NCBI RefSeq assembly: GCF_048564905.1
Contig: NW_027328721.1
Span: 36,305,925 to 36,369,924, forward strand
Reading direction: 5' to 3'
Length of the DNA: 64,000 nt
Source of the DNA: Vicugna pacos
Lineage: Eukaryota; Chordata; Mammalia; Artiodactyla; Camelidae
Numbering within the stretch: the first letter of the stretch is position 1; the number at the start of each line of letters is the position of its first letter. The notes beneath the pieces are model-generated. The model did no database searches, had not been told where the DNA came from, and saw only the letters and a list, made by a program, of their open reading frames with translations. Position numbers and translations under genes: made by a program. This document shows, in pieces, positions 53,201 through 64,000 of this stretch.

Positions 53201-55545
53201 TAGAACCCACGCGCTGCCGACCGTTGGTGGAACCTCCCCACGCTCAGGATTCTGGAACATTTGTCAGTGCGTGGGGGAGCTCGAGAGACAACTCCACGCA
53301 GCTCTCTTCAGTCACAGGTGTTCCCTGTTCGGGGAAGTCCGAGAAAAACCTTCCCTGACCTTGGGGAGGCAGCCTCTGTCACTGGGATTTCCTGCAAACC
53401 TCGCCTAGCATTCCCTGGCACAGAGACATTAGGAAAACCCTCAGGGGAGACGAGCTCAGGCATCCCGTTAGAACCCAAGCGCTGCCGACCGTTGGTGGAA
53501 CCTCCCCACGCTCAGGATTCCCGAACCATTGTCAGTGCGTGGGGGAGCTCGAGAGACAACTCCACGCAGCTCTCTTCAGTCACAGGTGTTCCCTGTTCGG
53601 GGAAGTCCGAGAAATACCTTCCCTGACCTTGGGGATGCAGCCTCTGTCACTGGGATTTCCTGCAAACCCCCCCTAGCCGTCCCTGGCACAGAGACATTAG
53701 GAAAACCCTCAGGGGAGACGAGCTCAGGCATCCTGTAAGAACCCACGCGCTGCCGACCGTTGGTGGAACCTCCCCACGCTCAGGATTCCGGAACCATTGT
53801 CAGTGCGTGGGGGAGCTCGAGAGACAACTCCACGCAGCTCTCTTCAGTCACAGCTGTTCCCTGTTCGGGGAAGTCCGAGAAATACCTTCCCTGACATTGG
53901 GGAGGCACCCTCTGTCACTGGGATTTCCTGCAAACCCCCGCTAGCATTCCGTGGCACAGAGAAATTAGGAAAACCCTCAGGGGAGACGAGCTCAGGTATC
54001 CCGTTAGAACCCACGCGCTGACGACCGTTGGTGGAACATCCCGACGCTCATGATTCTGGAACCATTGTCAGTGCGTGGGGGAGCTCGAGAGACAAGTCCA
54101 CGCAGCTCTCTTCAGTCACAGGTGTTCCCTGTTCGGGGAAGTCCGAGAAATACCTTCCCTGACCTTGGGGAGGCAGCCTCTGTCACTGGGATTTCCTGCA
54201 AACCCCCCCTAGCATTCCCTGGCACAGTGAATTTAGGAAAAGCCTCAGGGGAGACGAGCTCAGGCATCCCGTTACAACGCACGCGCTGCCGACCGTTGGT
54301 GGAACCTCCCCACGCTCAGAATTCCGGAACCATTGTCAGTGCGTGGGGGAGCTCGAGAGACAACTCCACGCAGCTCTCTTCAGTCACAGGTGTTCCCTGT
54401 TGGGGAAGTCCGAGAAACACCTTCTCTGACCTTGGGGAGGCAGCCTCTGTCACTGGGATTTCCTGCAAACCCCCCCTAGAATTCCCTGGCACAGAGATAT
54501 TAGGAAAACCCTCAGCGGAGACGAGCTCAGGCATCCCGTTAGAACCCACGCGCTGCCGACCGTTGGTGGAACCTCCCAACGCTCAGGATTCCGGAAACAT
54601 TGTCAGTGCGTGGGGGAGCTCGAGAGACAACTCCACGCAGCTCTCTTCATTCACAGTTGTTCCCTGTTCGGGGAAGTCCGAGAAATAGCTTCCCTGACCA
54701 TGGGGAGTCAGCTTCTGTCACTGGGATTTCCTGCAATACCCCCTAGCATTCCCTGGCACAGAGACATTAGGAAAACCCTCAGGGGAGACGAGCTCAGGCA
54801 TCCCGTTAGAACCCACGCGCTGCCGACCGTTGGTGGAACCTCCCCACGCTCAGGATTCCGGAAACATTTTCAGTGCGTGGGGGAGCTCGAGAGACAACTC
54901 CATGCAGCTCTATTCAGTCACAGGTGTTCCCTGTTCGGGGAAGTCCGAGAAATACCTTCCCTGACCTTGGGGAGGCAGCCTCTGTCCCTGGGATTTCCTG
55001 CAAACCCCCCCTAGCATTCCATGTCACAGAGACATTAGGAAAACAATCAGGGGAGACGAGCTCAGGCATTACGTTAGAACCCACGCGCTGCCGACCGTTG
55101 GTGGAACCTCCCCACGCTCACGATTCCCGAACAATTGTCAGTGCGTGGGGGAGCTCGAGAGACAACTCCACGCAGTTCTCTTCAGTCACAGGTGTTCCCT
55201 GTTCGGGGAAGTCCGAGAAATACATTCCCTGACCTTGGGGAGGCAGCCTCTGACACTGGGATTACCTGCAAACACCCCCTAGCATTCCCTGGCAGAGAGA
55301 CATTAGGAAAACCCTCAGGAGAGACGAGCTGAGGCATCCCGTTAGAACCAACGGGCTGCCGACGGTTGGTGGAACCTCCCCACGCTCAGGATTCCGGAAA
55401 TAATGTCAGTGCGTGGGGGAGCTCGAGAGAAAACTCCACGAAGCTCTCTTCAGTCACAGGTGTTCCCTGTTCGGGGAAGTCCGAGAAAAACCTTCCCTGA
55501 CCTTGGGGAGGCAGCCTCTGTCACTGGGATTTCCTGCAAACCCCG

Positions 55546-58500
55546 CCTAGCATTCCCTGGCACAGAGACATTAGGAAAACCCTCAGGGGAGACGAGCTCA
55601 GGCATCCCGTTAGAACCCAAGCGCTGCCGACCGTTGGTGGAACCTCCCCACGCTCAGGATTCCCGAACCATTGTCAGTGCGTGGGGGAGCTCGAGAGACA
55701 ACTCCATGCAGCTCTCTTCAGTCACAGGTGTTCCCTGTTCCGGGAAGTCCGAGAAATACCTTCCCTGACCTTGGGGATGCAGCCTCTCTCACTGGGATTT
55801 CCTGCAAACCCCCGCTAGCAGTCCTTGGCACAGAGACATTAGGAAAATACTCAGGGGAGACGAGCTCAGGCATCCCGTAAGAACCCACGCGCTGCCGACC
55901 GTTGGTGGAACCTCCCCACGCTCAGGATTCCGGAACCATTGTCAGTGCGTGGGGGAGCTCGAGAGACAACTCCACGCAGCTCTCTTCAGTCACAGCTGTT
56001 CCCTGTTCGGGGAAGTCCGAGAAATACCTTCCCTGACCTTGGGGAGGCAGCCTCTGTCACTGGGATTTCCTGCAAACCCCCCCTAGCATTCCGTGGCACA
56101 GAGAAATTAGGAAAACCCTCAGGGGAGACGAGCTCAGGCATCCCGTTAGAACCCACGCGCTGCCGACCTTTGGTGGAACATCCCCACGCTCATGATTCTG
56201 GAACCATTGTCAGTGCGTGGGGGAGCTCGAGAGACAAGTCCACGCAGCTCTCTTCAGTCACAGGTGTTCCCTGTTCGGGGAAGTCCGAGAAATACCTTCC
56301 CTGACCTTGGGGAGGCAGCCACTGTCACTGGGATTTCCTGCAAATCCCCCCTAGCATTCCCTGGCACAGTGACTTTAGGAAAAGCCTCAGGGGAGACGAG
56401 CTCAGGCATCCCGTTACAACGCACTCGCTGCCGACCGTTGGTGGAACCTCCCCACGCTCAGAATTCCGGAACCATTGTCAGTGCGGTGGGAGCTCGAGAG
56501 ACAACTCCACGCAGCTCTCTTCAGTCACAGGTGTTCCCTGTTCGGGGAAGTCCGAGAAATACCTTCCCTGACTTGGGGAGGCAGCCTCTGTCACTGGGAT
56601 TTCCTGCAAAACCCCCCTAGCATTCCCTGGCACAGATACATTATGAAAACCCTCAGGGGAGACGAGCTCAGGCATCCCGTAAGAACCCACGCGCTGCCGA
56701 CCGTTGGTGGAACCTCCCCACGCTCAGGATTCCGGAACCATTGTCAGTGCGTGGGGGAGTTCGAGAGACAAGTACACGCAGCTCTCTTCAGTCACAGGTG
56801 TTCCCTGTACGGGGAAGTCCGAGAAAAACCTTCCCTGACCTTGGGGAGGCAGCCTCTGTCACTGGGATTTCCTGCAAACCCCGCCTATTATTCCGTGGCA
56901 CAGATAAATTAGGAAAACCCTCAGGGGAGACGAGCTCAGGCATCCCGTTAGAACCCAAGCGCTGCCGACCGTTGGTGGAACCTCCCCACGCTCAGGATTC
57001 CGGAACCATTGTCAGTGCGTGGGGGAGCTCGAGAGACAAGTCCACGTAGCTCTCTTCAGTCACAGGTGTTCCCTGTTCGGGGAAGTCCGAGAAATACCTT
57101 CCCTGACCTTGGGGAGGCAGCCTCTGGCCCTGGGATTTCCTGAAAACCTCCCCTAGCATTCCCTGGCATAGAGACTTTTGGAAAACCCTCAGGGGAGATT
57201 AGCTCAAGCATCCCGTTAGAACCCACGCGCTGCCGACCGTTGGTGGAACTTCCCCACGCTCAGGATTCCGGAACGATTGTCAGTGCGTGGGGGAGCTCGA
57301 GAGACAAATCCACGCAGCTCTCTTCAGTCACAGGTGTTCCCTGTTCGGGGAAGTCCGAGAAATACCTTCCCTGACCTTGGGGAGGCAGCCTCTGTCACTG
57401 GGATTTCCTGCAAACGCCCCTTAGCATTCCCTGGCACAGAGACATTAGGAAAATCCTCAGGGGAGACGAGCTCAGGCATCCCGTTAGAACCCACGCGCTG
57501 CCGACCGTTGGTGGAACCTCCTCACGCTCAGGATTCCGGAACCATTGTCAGTGCGTGGGGGAGCTCGAGAGACAAGTACACGCAGCTCTCTTCAGTCACA
57601 GGTGTTCCCTGTTCGGGAAGTCCGAGAAAAACCTTCCCTGAACTTGGGGATGCAGCCTCTGTCACTGGGATTTCCTGCAAACACCGCCTAGCATTCCCTG
57701 GCAGATAGACATTAGGAAAACCCTCAGGGGAGACGAGCTCAGGCATCCCGTTAGATCCCAAGCGCTGCCGACCGTTGGTGGAACCTCCCCAAGCTCAGGA
57801 TTCCCGAACCATTGTCAGTGCGTGGGGGAGCTCGAGAGACAACTCCAGGCAGCTCTCTTCAGTCACAGGTGTTCCCTGTTCGGGGAAGTCCGAGAAATAC
57901 CTTCCCTGACCTTGGTGAGGCAGCCTCTGGCCCTGGGATTTCCTGCAAACCCCCCTAGCATTCCCTGGCATAGAGACATTTGGAAAACACTCAGGGGAGA
58001 TTAGCTCAGGCATCCCGTTAGAAACCACGCGCTGCCGACCGTTGGTGGAACTTCCCCACGCTCAGGATTCCGGAAACATTGTCAGTGCGTGGGGGAGCTC
58101 GAGAGACAACTCAACGCAGCTCTCTTCAGTCACAGGTGTTCCCTGTTCGGGGAAGTCCGAGAAATACCTTCCCTAACCTTGGGGAGGCAGCCTCTGTCAC
58201 TTGGATTTCCTGTAAAACCCCCCTAGCATTCCCTGGCACAGAGACATTAGGAAAACAATCAGGGGAGAAGAGCTCAGGCATCCCGTTAGAACCCACGTGC
58301 TGCCGACCGTTGGTGGAACCTCCCCACGCTCAGGATTCCCGAACCACTGTCAGTGCGTGGGGGAGCACGAGAGAAAACTCCACGCAGCTCTCTTCAGTCA
58401 CAGGTGTTCCCTGTTCGGGGAAGTCAGAGAAATACCTTCCCTGACCTTGGGGAGGCAGCCTCTGTCACTGGGATTTCCTGCAAACCCCCCCTAGCATTCC

Positions 58501-59561
58501 CTGGCACAGAGACATTAGGAAAACCCTCAGCGGAGACGAGCTCACGCATCCCGTTAGAACCCACGCGCTGCCGACCGTTGGTGGAAACTCTCAACGCTCA
58601 GGATTCCGGAAGCATTGTCAGTGCGTGGGGGAGCTCGAGAGACAAGTCCACGCAGCTCTCTTCATTCACAGGTATTCCCTGTTCGGGGAAGTCCGAGAAA
58701 TAACTTCCCGGACCTTGGGGAGGAAGCCTCTGTCACTGGGATTTCCTGCAAACCCCCCCTAGTATTCCCTAGCACAGAGATATTAGGAAAACCCTCAGGG
58801 GAGACGAGCTCAGGCATCCCGTTAGAACCCACGCGCTGCCGACCGTTGGTGGAACCTCCCCAAGCTCAGTATTCCGGAAACATTGTCAGTGCGTGGGGGA
58901 GCTCGAGAGACAACTCCACGCAGCTCTCTTCATTCACAGGACTTCCCTGTTCGGGGAAGTCTGAGAAACACCTTCCCTGACCTTGGGGAGACAGCCTCTG
59001 TCACTGGGAATTCCTGCAAACACCAACTAGTATTCCCTGGCAAAGAGAAATTAGGAAAATCCTCAGGGGAGACGAGGCCAGGCATCCCATTTGAACCCAC
59101 GCACTGCCAACCGTTGGTGGAATCTCCCCACGCTCAGGATTCCGGAAACATTGTCAGTGCGTGGGGGAGCTCGAGAGACAGCTCCACGCAGCTCTCTTAA
59201 GTCACAGGTGTTCCCTGTTCGGGGAAGTCCGAGAAATACCTTCCCTGACCTTGGGGAGGCAGCCTCTGTCACTGGGATTTCCTGCAAACCCCCACTAGCA
59301 ATCCCTGGCACAGAGACATTTTGAAAACCCTCAGCGGAGACGAGCTCAGGCATACAGTTAGAACCCACTCGCTGCCGACCGTTGGTGGAACCACCCCACG
59401 CTCAGGATTCCGGAACCATTGTCAGTGCGTGGGGGAGCTCGAGAGAAAACTCCACGCAGCTCTCTTCAGTCACAGGTGTTCCCTGTTCGGGGAAGTCCGA
59501 GAAATACCTTCCCTGACCTTGGGGAGGCAGCCTCTGTCACTGGGATTTCCTGCAAACCCCC
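55546..59561. repeat. 15-mer higher-order unit, copy 1 in duplication B
   Basis: This is the counterpart of 30639-34654 at plus 24,907 bp, with the same 15 monomers in the same order. It is distinguished from its copy-A partner by T instead of G at 59118. It is followed directly by another full unit. Confidence 0.88.
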
Positions 59562-62500
59562 CCTAGCATTCCCTGGCACAGAGACATTAGGAAAACCCTC
59601 AGGGGAGACGAGCTCAGGCATCCCGTTAGAACCCAAGCGCTGCCGACCGTTGGTGGAACCTCCCCACGCTCAGGATTCCCGAACCATTGTCAGTGCGTGG
59701 GGGAGCTCGAGAGACAACTCCATGCAGCTCTCTTCAGTCACAGGTGTTCCCTGTTCCGGGAAGTCCGAGAAATACCTTCCCTGACCTTGGGGATGCAGCC
59801 TCTCTCACTGGGATTTCCTGCAAACCCCCGCTAGCAGTCCTTGGCACAGAGACATTAGGAAAATACTCAGGGGAGACGAGCTCAGGCATCCCGTAAGAAC
59901 CCACGCGCTGCCGACCGTTGGTGGAACCTCCCCACGCTCAGGATTCCGGAACCATTGTCAGTGCGTGGGGGAGCTCGAGAGACAACTCCACGCAGCTCTC
60001 TTCAGTCACAGCTGTTCCCTGTTCGGGGAAGTCCGAGAAATACCTTCCCTGACCTTGGGGAGGCAGCCTCTGTCACTGGGATTTCCTGCAAACCCCCCCT
60101 AGCATTCCGTGGCACAGAGAAATTAGGAAAACCCTCAGGGGAGACGAGCTCAGGCATCCCGTTAGAACCCACGCGCTGCCGACCTTTGGTGGAACATCCC
60201 CACGCTCATGATTCTGGAACCATTGTCAGTGCGTGGGGGAGCTCGAGAGACAAGTCCACGCAGCTCTCTTCAGTCACAGGTGTTCCCTGTTCGGGGAAGT
60301 CCGAGAAATACCTTCCCTGACCTTGGGGAGGCAGCCACTGTCACTGGGATTTCCTGCAAATCCCCCCTAGCATTCCCTGGCACAGTGACTTTAGGAAAAG
60401 CCTCAGGGGAGACGAGCTCAGGCATCCCGTTACAACGCACTCGCTGCCGACCGTTGGTGGAACCTCCCCACGCTCAGAATTCCGGAACAATTGTCAGTGC
60501 GGTGGGAGCTCGAGAGACAACTCCACGCAGCTCTCTTCAGTCACAGGTGTTCCCTGTTCGGGGAAGTCCGAGAAATACCTTCCCTGACTTGGGGAGGCAG
60601 CCTCTGTCACTGGGATTTCCTGCAAAACCCCCCTAGCATTCCCTGGCACAGATACATTATGAAAACCCTCAGGGGAGACGAGCTCAGGCATCCCGTAAGA
60701 ACCCACGCGCTGCCGACCGTTGGTGGAACCTCCCCACGCTCAGGATTCCGGAACCATTGTCAGTGCGTGGGGGAGTTCGAGAGACAAGTACACGCAGCTC
60801 TCTTCAGTCACAGGTGTTCCCTGTACGGGGAAGTCCGAGAAAAACCTTCCCTGACCTTGGGGAGGCAGCCTCTGTCACTGGGATTTCCTGCAAACCCCGC
60901 CTATTATTCCGTGGCACAGATAAATTAGGAAAACCCTCAGGGGAGACGAGCTCAGGCATCCCATTAGAACCCAAGCGCTGCCGACCGTTGGTGGAACCTC
61001 CCCACGCTCAGGATTCCGGAACCATTGTCAGTGCGTGGGGGAGCTCGAGAGACAAGTCCACGTAGCTCTCTTCAGTCACAGGTGTTCCCTGTTCGGGGAA
61101 GTCCGAGAAATACCTTCCCTGACCTTGGGGAGGCAGCCTCTGGCCCTGGGATTTCCTGAAAACCTCCCCTAGCATTCCCTGGCATAGAGACTTTTGGAAA
61201 ACCCTCAGGGGAGATTAGCTCAAGCATCCCGTTAGAACCCACGCGCTGCCGACCGTTGGTGGAACTTCCCCACGCTCAGGATTCCGGAACGATTGTCAGT
61301 GCGTGGGGGAGCTCGAGAGACAAATCCACGCAGCTCTCTTCAGTCACAGGTGTTCCCTGTTCGGGGAAGTCCGAGAAATACCTTCCCTGACCTTGGGGAG
61401 GCAGCCTCTGTCACTGGGATTTCCTGCAAACGCCCCTTAGCATTCCCTGGCACAGAGACATTAGGAAAATCCTCAGGGGAGACGAGCTCAGGCATCCCGT
61501 TAGAACCCACGCGCTGCCGACCGTTGGTGGAACCTCCTCACGCTCAGGATTCCGGAACCATTGTCAGTGCGTGGGGGAGCTCGAGAGACAAGTACACGCA
61601 GCTCTCTTCAGTCACAGGTGTTCCCTGTTCGGGAAGTCCGAGAAAAAACTTCCCTGAACTTGGGGATGCAGCCTCTGTCACTGGGATTTCCTGCAAACAC
61701 CGCCTAGCATTCCCTGGCAGATAGACATTAGGAAAACCCTCAGGGGAGACGAGCTCAGGCATCCCGTTAGATCCCAAGCGCTGCCGACCGTTGGTGGAAC
61801 CTCCCCAAGCTCAGGATTCCCGAACCATTGTCAGTGCGTGGGGGAGCTCGAGAGACAACTCCAGGCAGCTCTCTTCAGTCACAGGTGTTCCCTGTTCGGG
61901 GAAGTCCGAGAAATACCTTCCCTGACCTTGGTGAGGCAGCCTCTGGCCCTGGGATTTCCTGCAAACCCCCCTAGCATTCCCTGGCATAGAGACATTTGGA
62001 AAACACTCAGGGGAGTTTAGCTCAGGCATCCCGTTAGAAACCACGCGCTGCCGACCGTTGGTGGAACTTCCCCACGCTCAGGATTCCGGAAACATTGTCA
62101 GTGCGTGGGGGAGCTCGAGAGACAACTCAACGCAGCTCTCTTCAGTCACAGGTGTTCCCTGTTCGGGGAAGTCCGAGAAATACCTTCCCTAACCTTGGGG
62201 AGGCAGCCTCTGTCACTTGGATTTCCTGTAAAACCCCCCTAGCATTCCCTGGCACAGAGACATTAGGAAAACAATCAGGGGAGAAGAGCTCAGGCATCCC
62301 GTTAGAACCCACGTGCTGCCGACCGTTGGTGGAACCTCCCCACGCTCAGGATTCCCGAACCACTGTCAGTGCGTGGGGGAGCACGAGAGAAAACTCCACG
62401 CAGCTCTCTTCAGTCACAGGTGTTCCCTGTTCGGGGAAGTCAGAGAAATACCTTCCCTGACCTTGGGGAGGCAGCCTCTGTCACTGGGATTTCCTGCAAA

Positions 62501-63577
62501 CCCCCCCTAGCATTCCCTGGCACAGAGACATTAGGAAAACCCTCAGCGGAGACGAGCTCACGCATCCCGTTAGAACCCACGCGCTGCCGACCGTTGGTGG
62601 AAACTCTCAACGCTCAGGATTCCGGAAGCATTGTCAGTGCGTGGGGGAGCTCGAGAGACAAGTCCACGCAGCTCTCTTCATTCACAGGTATTCCCTGTTC
62701 GGGGAAGTCCGAGAAATAACTTCCCGGACCTTGGGGAGGAAGCCTCTGTCACTGGGATTTCCTGCAAACCCCCCCTAGTATTCCCTAGCACAGAGATATT
62801 AGGAAAACCCTCAGGGGAGACGAGCTCAGGCATCCCGTTAGAACCCACGCGCTGCCGACCGTTGGTGGAACCTCCCCAAGCTCAGTATTCCGGAAACATT
62901 GTCAGTGCGTGGGGGAGCTCGAGAGACAACTCCACGCAGCTCTCTTCATTCACAGGACTTCCCTGTTCGGGGAAGTCTGAGAAACACCTTCCCTGACCTT
63001 GGGGAGACAGCCTCTGTCACTGGGAATTCCTGCAAACACCAACTAGTATTCCCTGGCAAAGAGAAATTAGGAAAATCCTCAGGGGAGACGAGGCCAGGCA
63101 TCCCATTTGAACCCACGCACTGCCAACCGTTGGTGGAATCTCCCCACGCTCAGGATTAGGGAAACATTGTCAGTGCGTGGGGGAGCTCGAGAGACAGCTC
63201 CACGCAGCTCTCTTAAGTCACAGGTGTTCCCTGTTCGGGGAAGTCCGAGAAATACCTTCCCTGACCTTGGGGAGGCAGCCTCTGTCACTGGGATTTCCTG
63301 CAAACCCCCACTAGCAATCCCTGGCACAGAGACATTTTGAAAACCCTCAGCGGAGACGAGCTCAGGCATACAGTTAGAACCCACTCGCTGCCGACCGTTG
63401 GTGGAACCACCCCACGCTCAGGATTCCGGAACCATTGTCAGTGCGTGGGGGAGCTCGAGAGAAAACTCCACGCAGCTCTCTTCAGTCACAGGTGTTCCCT
63501 GTTCGGGGAAGTCCGAGAAATACCTTCCCTGACCTTGGGGAGGCAGCCTCTGTCACTGGGATTTCCTGCAAACCCCC
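59562..63577. repeat. 15-mer higher-order unit, copy 2, complete
   Basis: This is the only complete second unit. It crosses the end of duplication B at 61,727 and continues with the monomers that duplication A lost. Compared with the unit before it I saw T for A at 62016 and a change from TTCC to TTAG near 63158, besides the variants it shares with the truncated copy at 34655. After its end the array repeats the next unit for only about 150 bp and then changes monomer order. Confidence 0.85.
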
Positions 63578-64000
63578 CCTAGCATTCCCTGGCACAGAGA
63601 CATTAGGAAAACCCTCAGGGGAGACGAGCTCAGGCATCCCGTTTGAACCCAAGCGCTGCCGACCGTTGGTGGAACCTCCCCACGCTCAGGATTCCCGAAC
63701 CATTGTCAGTGCGTGGGGGAGCTCGAGAGACAACTCCACGCAGCTCTCTTCATTCACAGTTGTTCCCTGTTCGGGGAAGTCCGAGAAATACTTTCCCTTA
63801 CCTTGGGGAGTCAGCCTCTGTCACTGGGATTTCCTGCAAATCCCCCCTAGCATTCCCTGGCACAGAGACATTAGGAAAACCCTCAGGGGAGACGAGCTCA
63901 GGCATCCCGTTTGAACCCACGCGCTGCCGACCGTTGGTGGAACCTCCCCACGCTCAGGATTCCGGAACCATTTTCAGTGCGTGGGGGAGCTCGAGAGACA
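63578..64000. repeat. Array right edge of window with a new monomer order
   Basis: The first roughly 150 bp begin a third 15-mer unit (compare 59562), with T for A at 63643. From about 63739 the sequence instead carries CATTCACAGTTGTTCC and GGGGAGTCAGCC, which resembles the monomer at about 29745 and 54652. The array clearly continues beyond the window. Confidence 0.7.

Larger units (their letters stand above)
36821..61727. repeat. 24.9-kb segmental tandem duplication, copy B
   Basis: This is the direct tandem partner of copy A, beginning at the base after it and in the same orientation. It ends where copy A ends, at TTAGG in the monomer following the GCAGATAGACA variant. Beyond it the sequence continues with the rest of the 15-mer block that copy A lost at its right edge. 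That is the order expected if one sister or homologous array misaligned by 93 monomers and crossed over. The very low divergence means the event is recent, or that gene conversion is keeping the copies alike, or that part of the similarity is an assembly effect. Confidence 0.95.
1..64000. repeat. 268-bp satellite array filling the window
   Basis: The same unit recurs head to tail from the first base to the last, always in one orientation. For example, the segment TTGTCAGTGCG begins at 24602, 24870, 25138, 25406 and 25942, all in steps of 268 or a multiple. About 239 monomers fit. A consensus built by eye is 268 bp and about 59% GC, with seven C in a row before CTAGC, a CTCGAG site, two GAGCTC sites and a TTCCGGAA palindrome. 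Spacing varies only by one or a few bases. I found no foreign insertion, inversion or unique sequence. Such arrays are typical of centromeric or pericentromeric heterochromatin. The role is inferred from organisation, not from a recognised named family, and no protein product is supported. Confidence 0.98.

Noticed and set aside
1-64000. CRISPR array or bacterial repeat locus
   Set aside because: The unit is 268 bp with no short repeat and unique spacer pattern, no cas genes and no leader; the whole unit is repeated.
1-64000. Retroelement, LTR element or other inserted mobile element
   Set aside because: No terminal repeats, target duplications, poly-A tails or coding remnants were seen; periodicity is unbroken.
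1-64000. Ribosomal DNA spacer repeats
   Set aside because: No rRNA gene, promoter or terminator-like unique segment interrupts the array, and the number of units is far above what one spacer would hold.

Overview
The whole window is one uninterrupted, head-to-tail satellite DNA array. The monomer is about 268 bp (about 59% GC in a consensus I built by eye), all copies point the same way, and about 239 fit in 64 kb. I found no gene, RNA gene, transposon, CRISPR array or unique sequence. The many open frames are artefacts of the repeat: 268 is 1 modulo 3, the commonest frame (121 codons) opens at a TTG, not an ATG, and it runs into the next monomer until a TGA. This points to centromeric or pericentromeric heterochromatin of a eukaryote with large satellite arrays. 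A motif resembling the mammalian CENP-B box (7 of 9 core bases in most monomers, 8 of 9 in a subset) makes a mammal plausible. A 268-bp satellite unit is, as I recall, reported from the aye-aye (Daubentonia); that is only a length match from memory, and I cannot name the species from sequence alone.

The interest lies in the higher-order structure. (1) The dominant feature is a direct tandem duplication of 24,907 bp (about 93 monomers). Copy A lies at about 11,914-36,820 and copy B at about 36,821-61,727. I saw only four single-base differences between them by eye. The junction lies in 44 bp (36,821-36,864) shared by both parents, in register with the monomer, as expected of unequal crossing-over. 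(2) Inside it is an older tandem duplication of 4,016 bp (15 monomers). The 24.9-kb event cut the second copy, so copy A holds one full and one partial 15-mer, while the region spanning and following the end of copy B holds two full ones. (3) The left 11.9 kb, outside the big duplication, is a mosaic of smaller blocks: a 1,071-bp 4-mer seen three times, a roughly 1-kb block repeated 4,017 bp away, a 3-mer tandem pair at 804 bp, and blocks shared at 5,089 and about 3,482 bp with the start of copy A.

Monomers fall into recognisable subfamilies by linked variants: a CGGAG class with the best CENP-B-box-like site, a TACG class that loses it, a 267-bp class with a one-base deletion inside it, a class with paired compensating one-base indels, and a GACACTGGGATTACC class. 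No long stretch lacks satellite: region 1-11,913 is the mosaic left flank, 11,914-61,727 the duplicated pair, and 61,728-64,000 finishes the last 15-mer and then switches to another monomer order.
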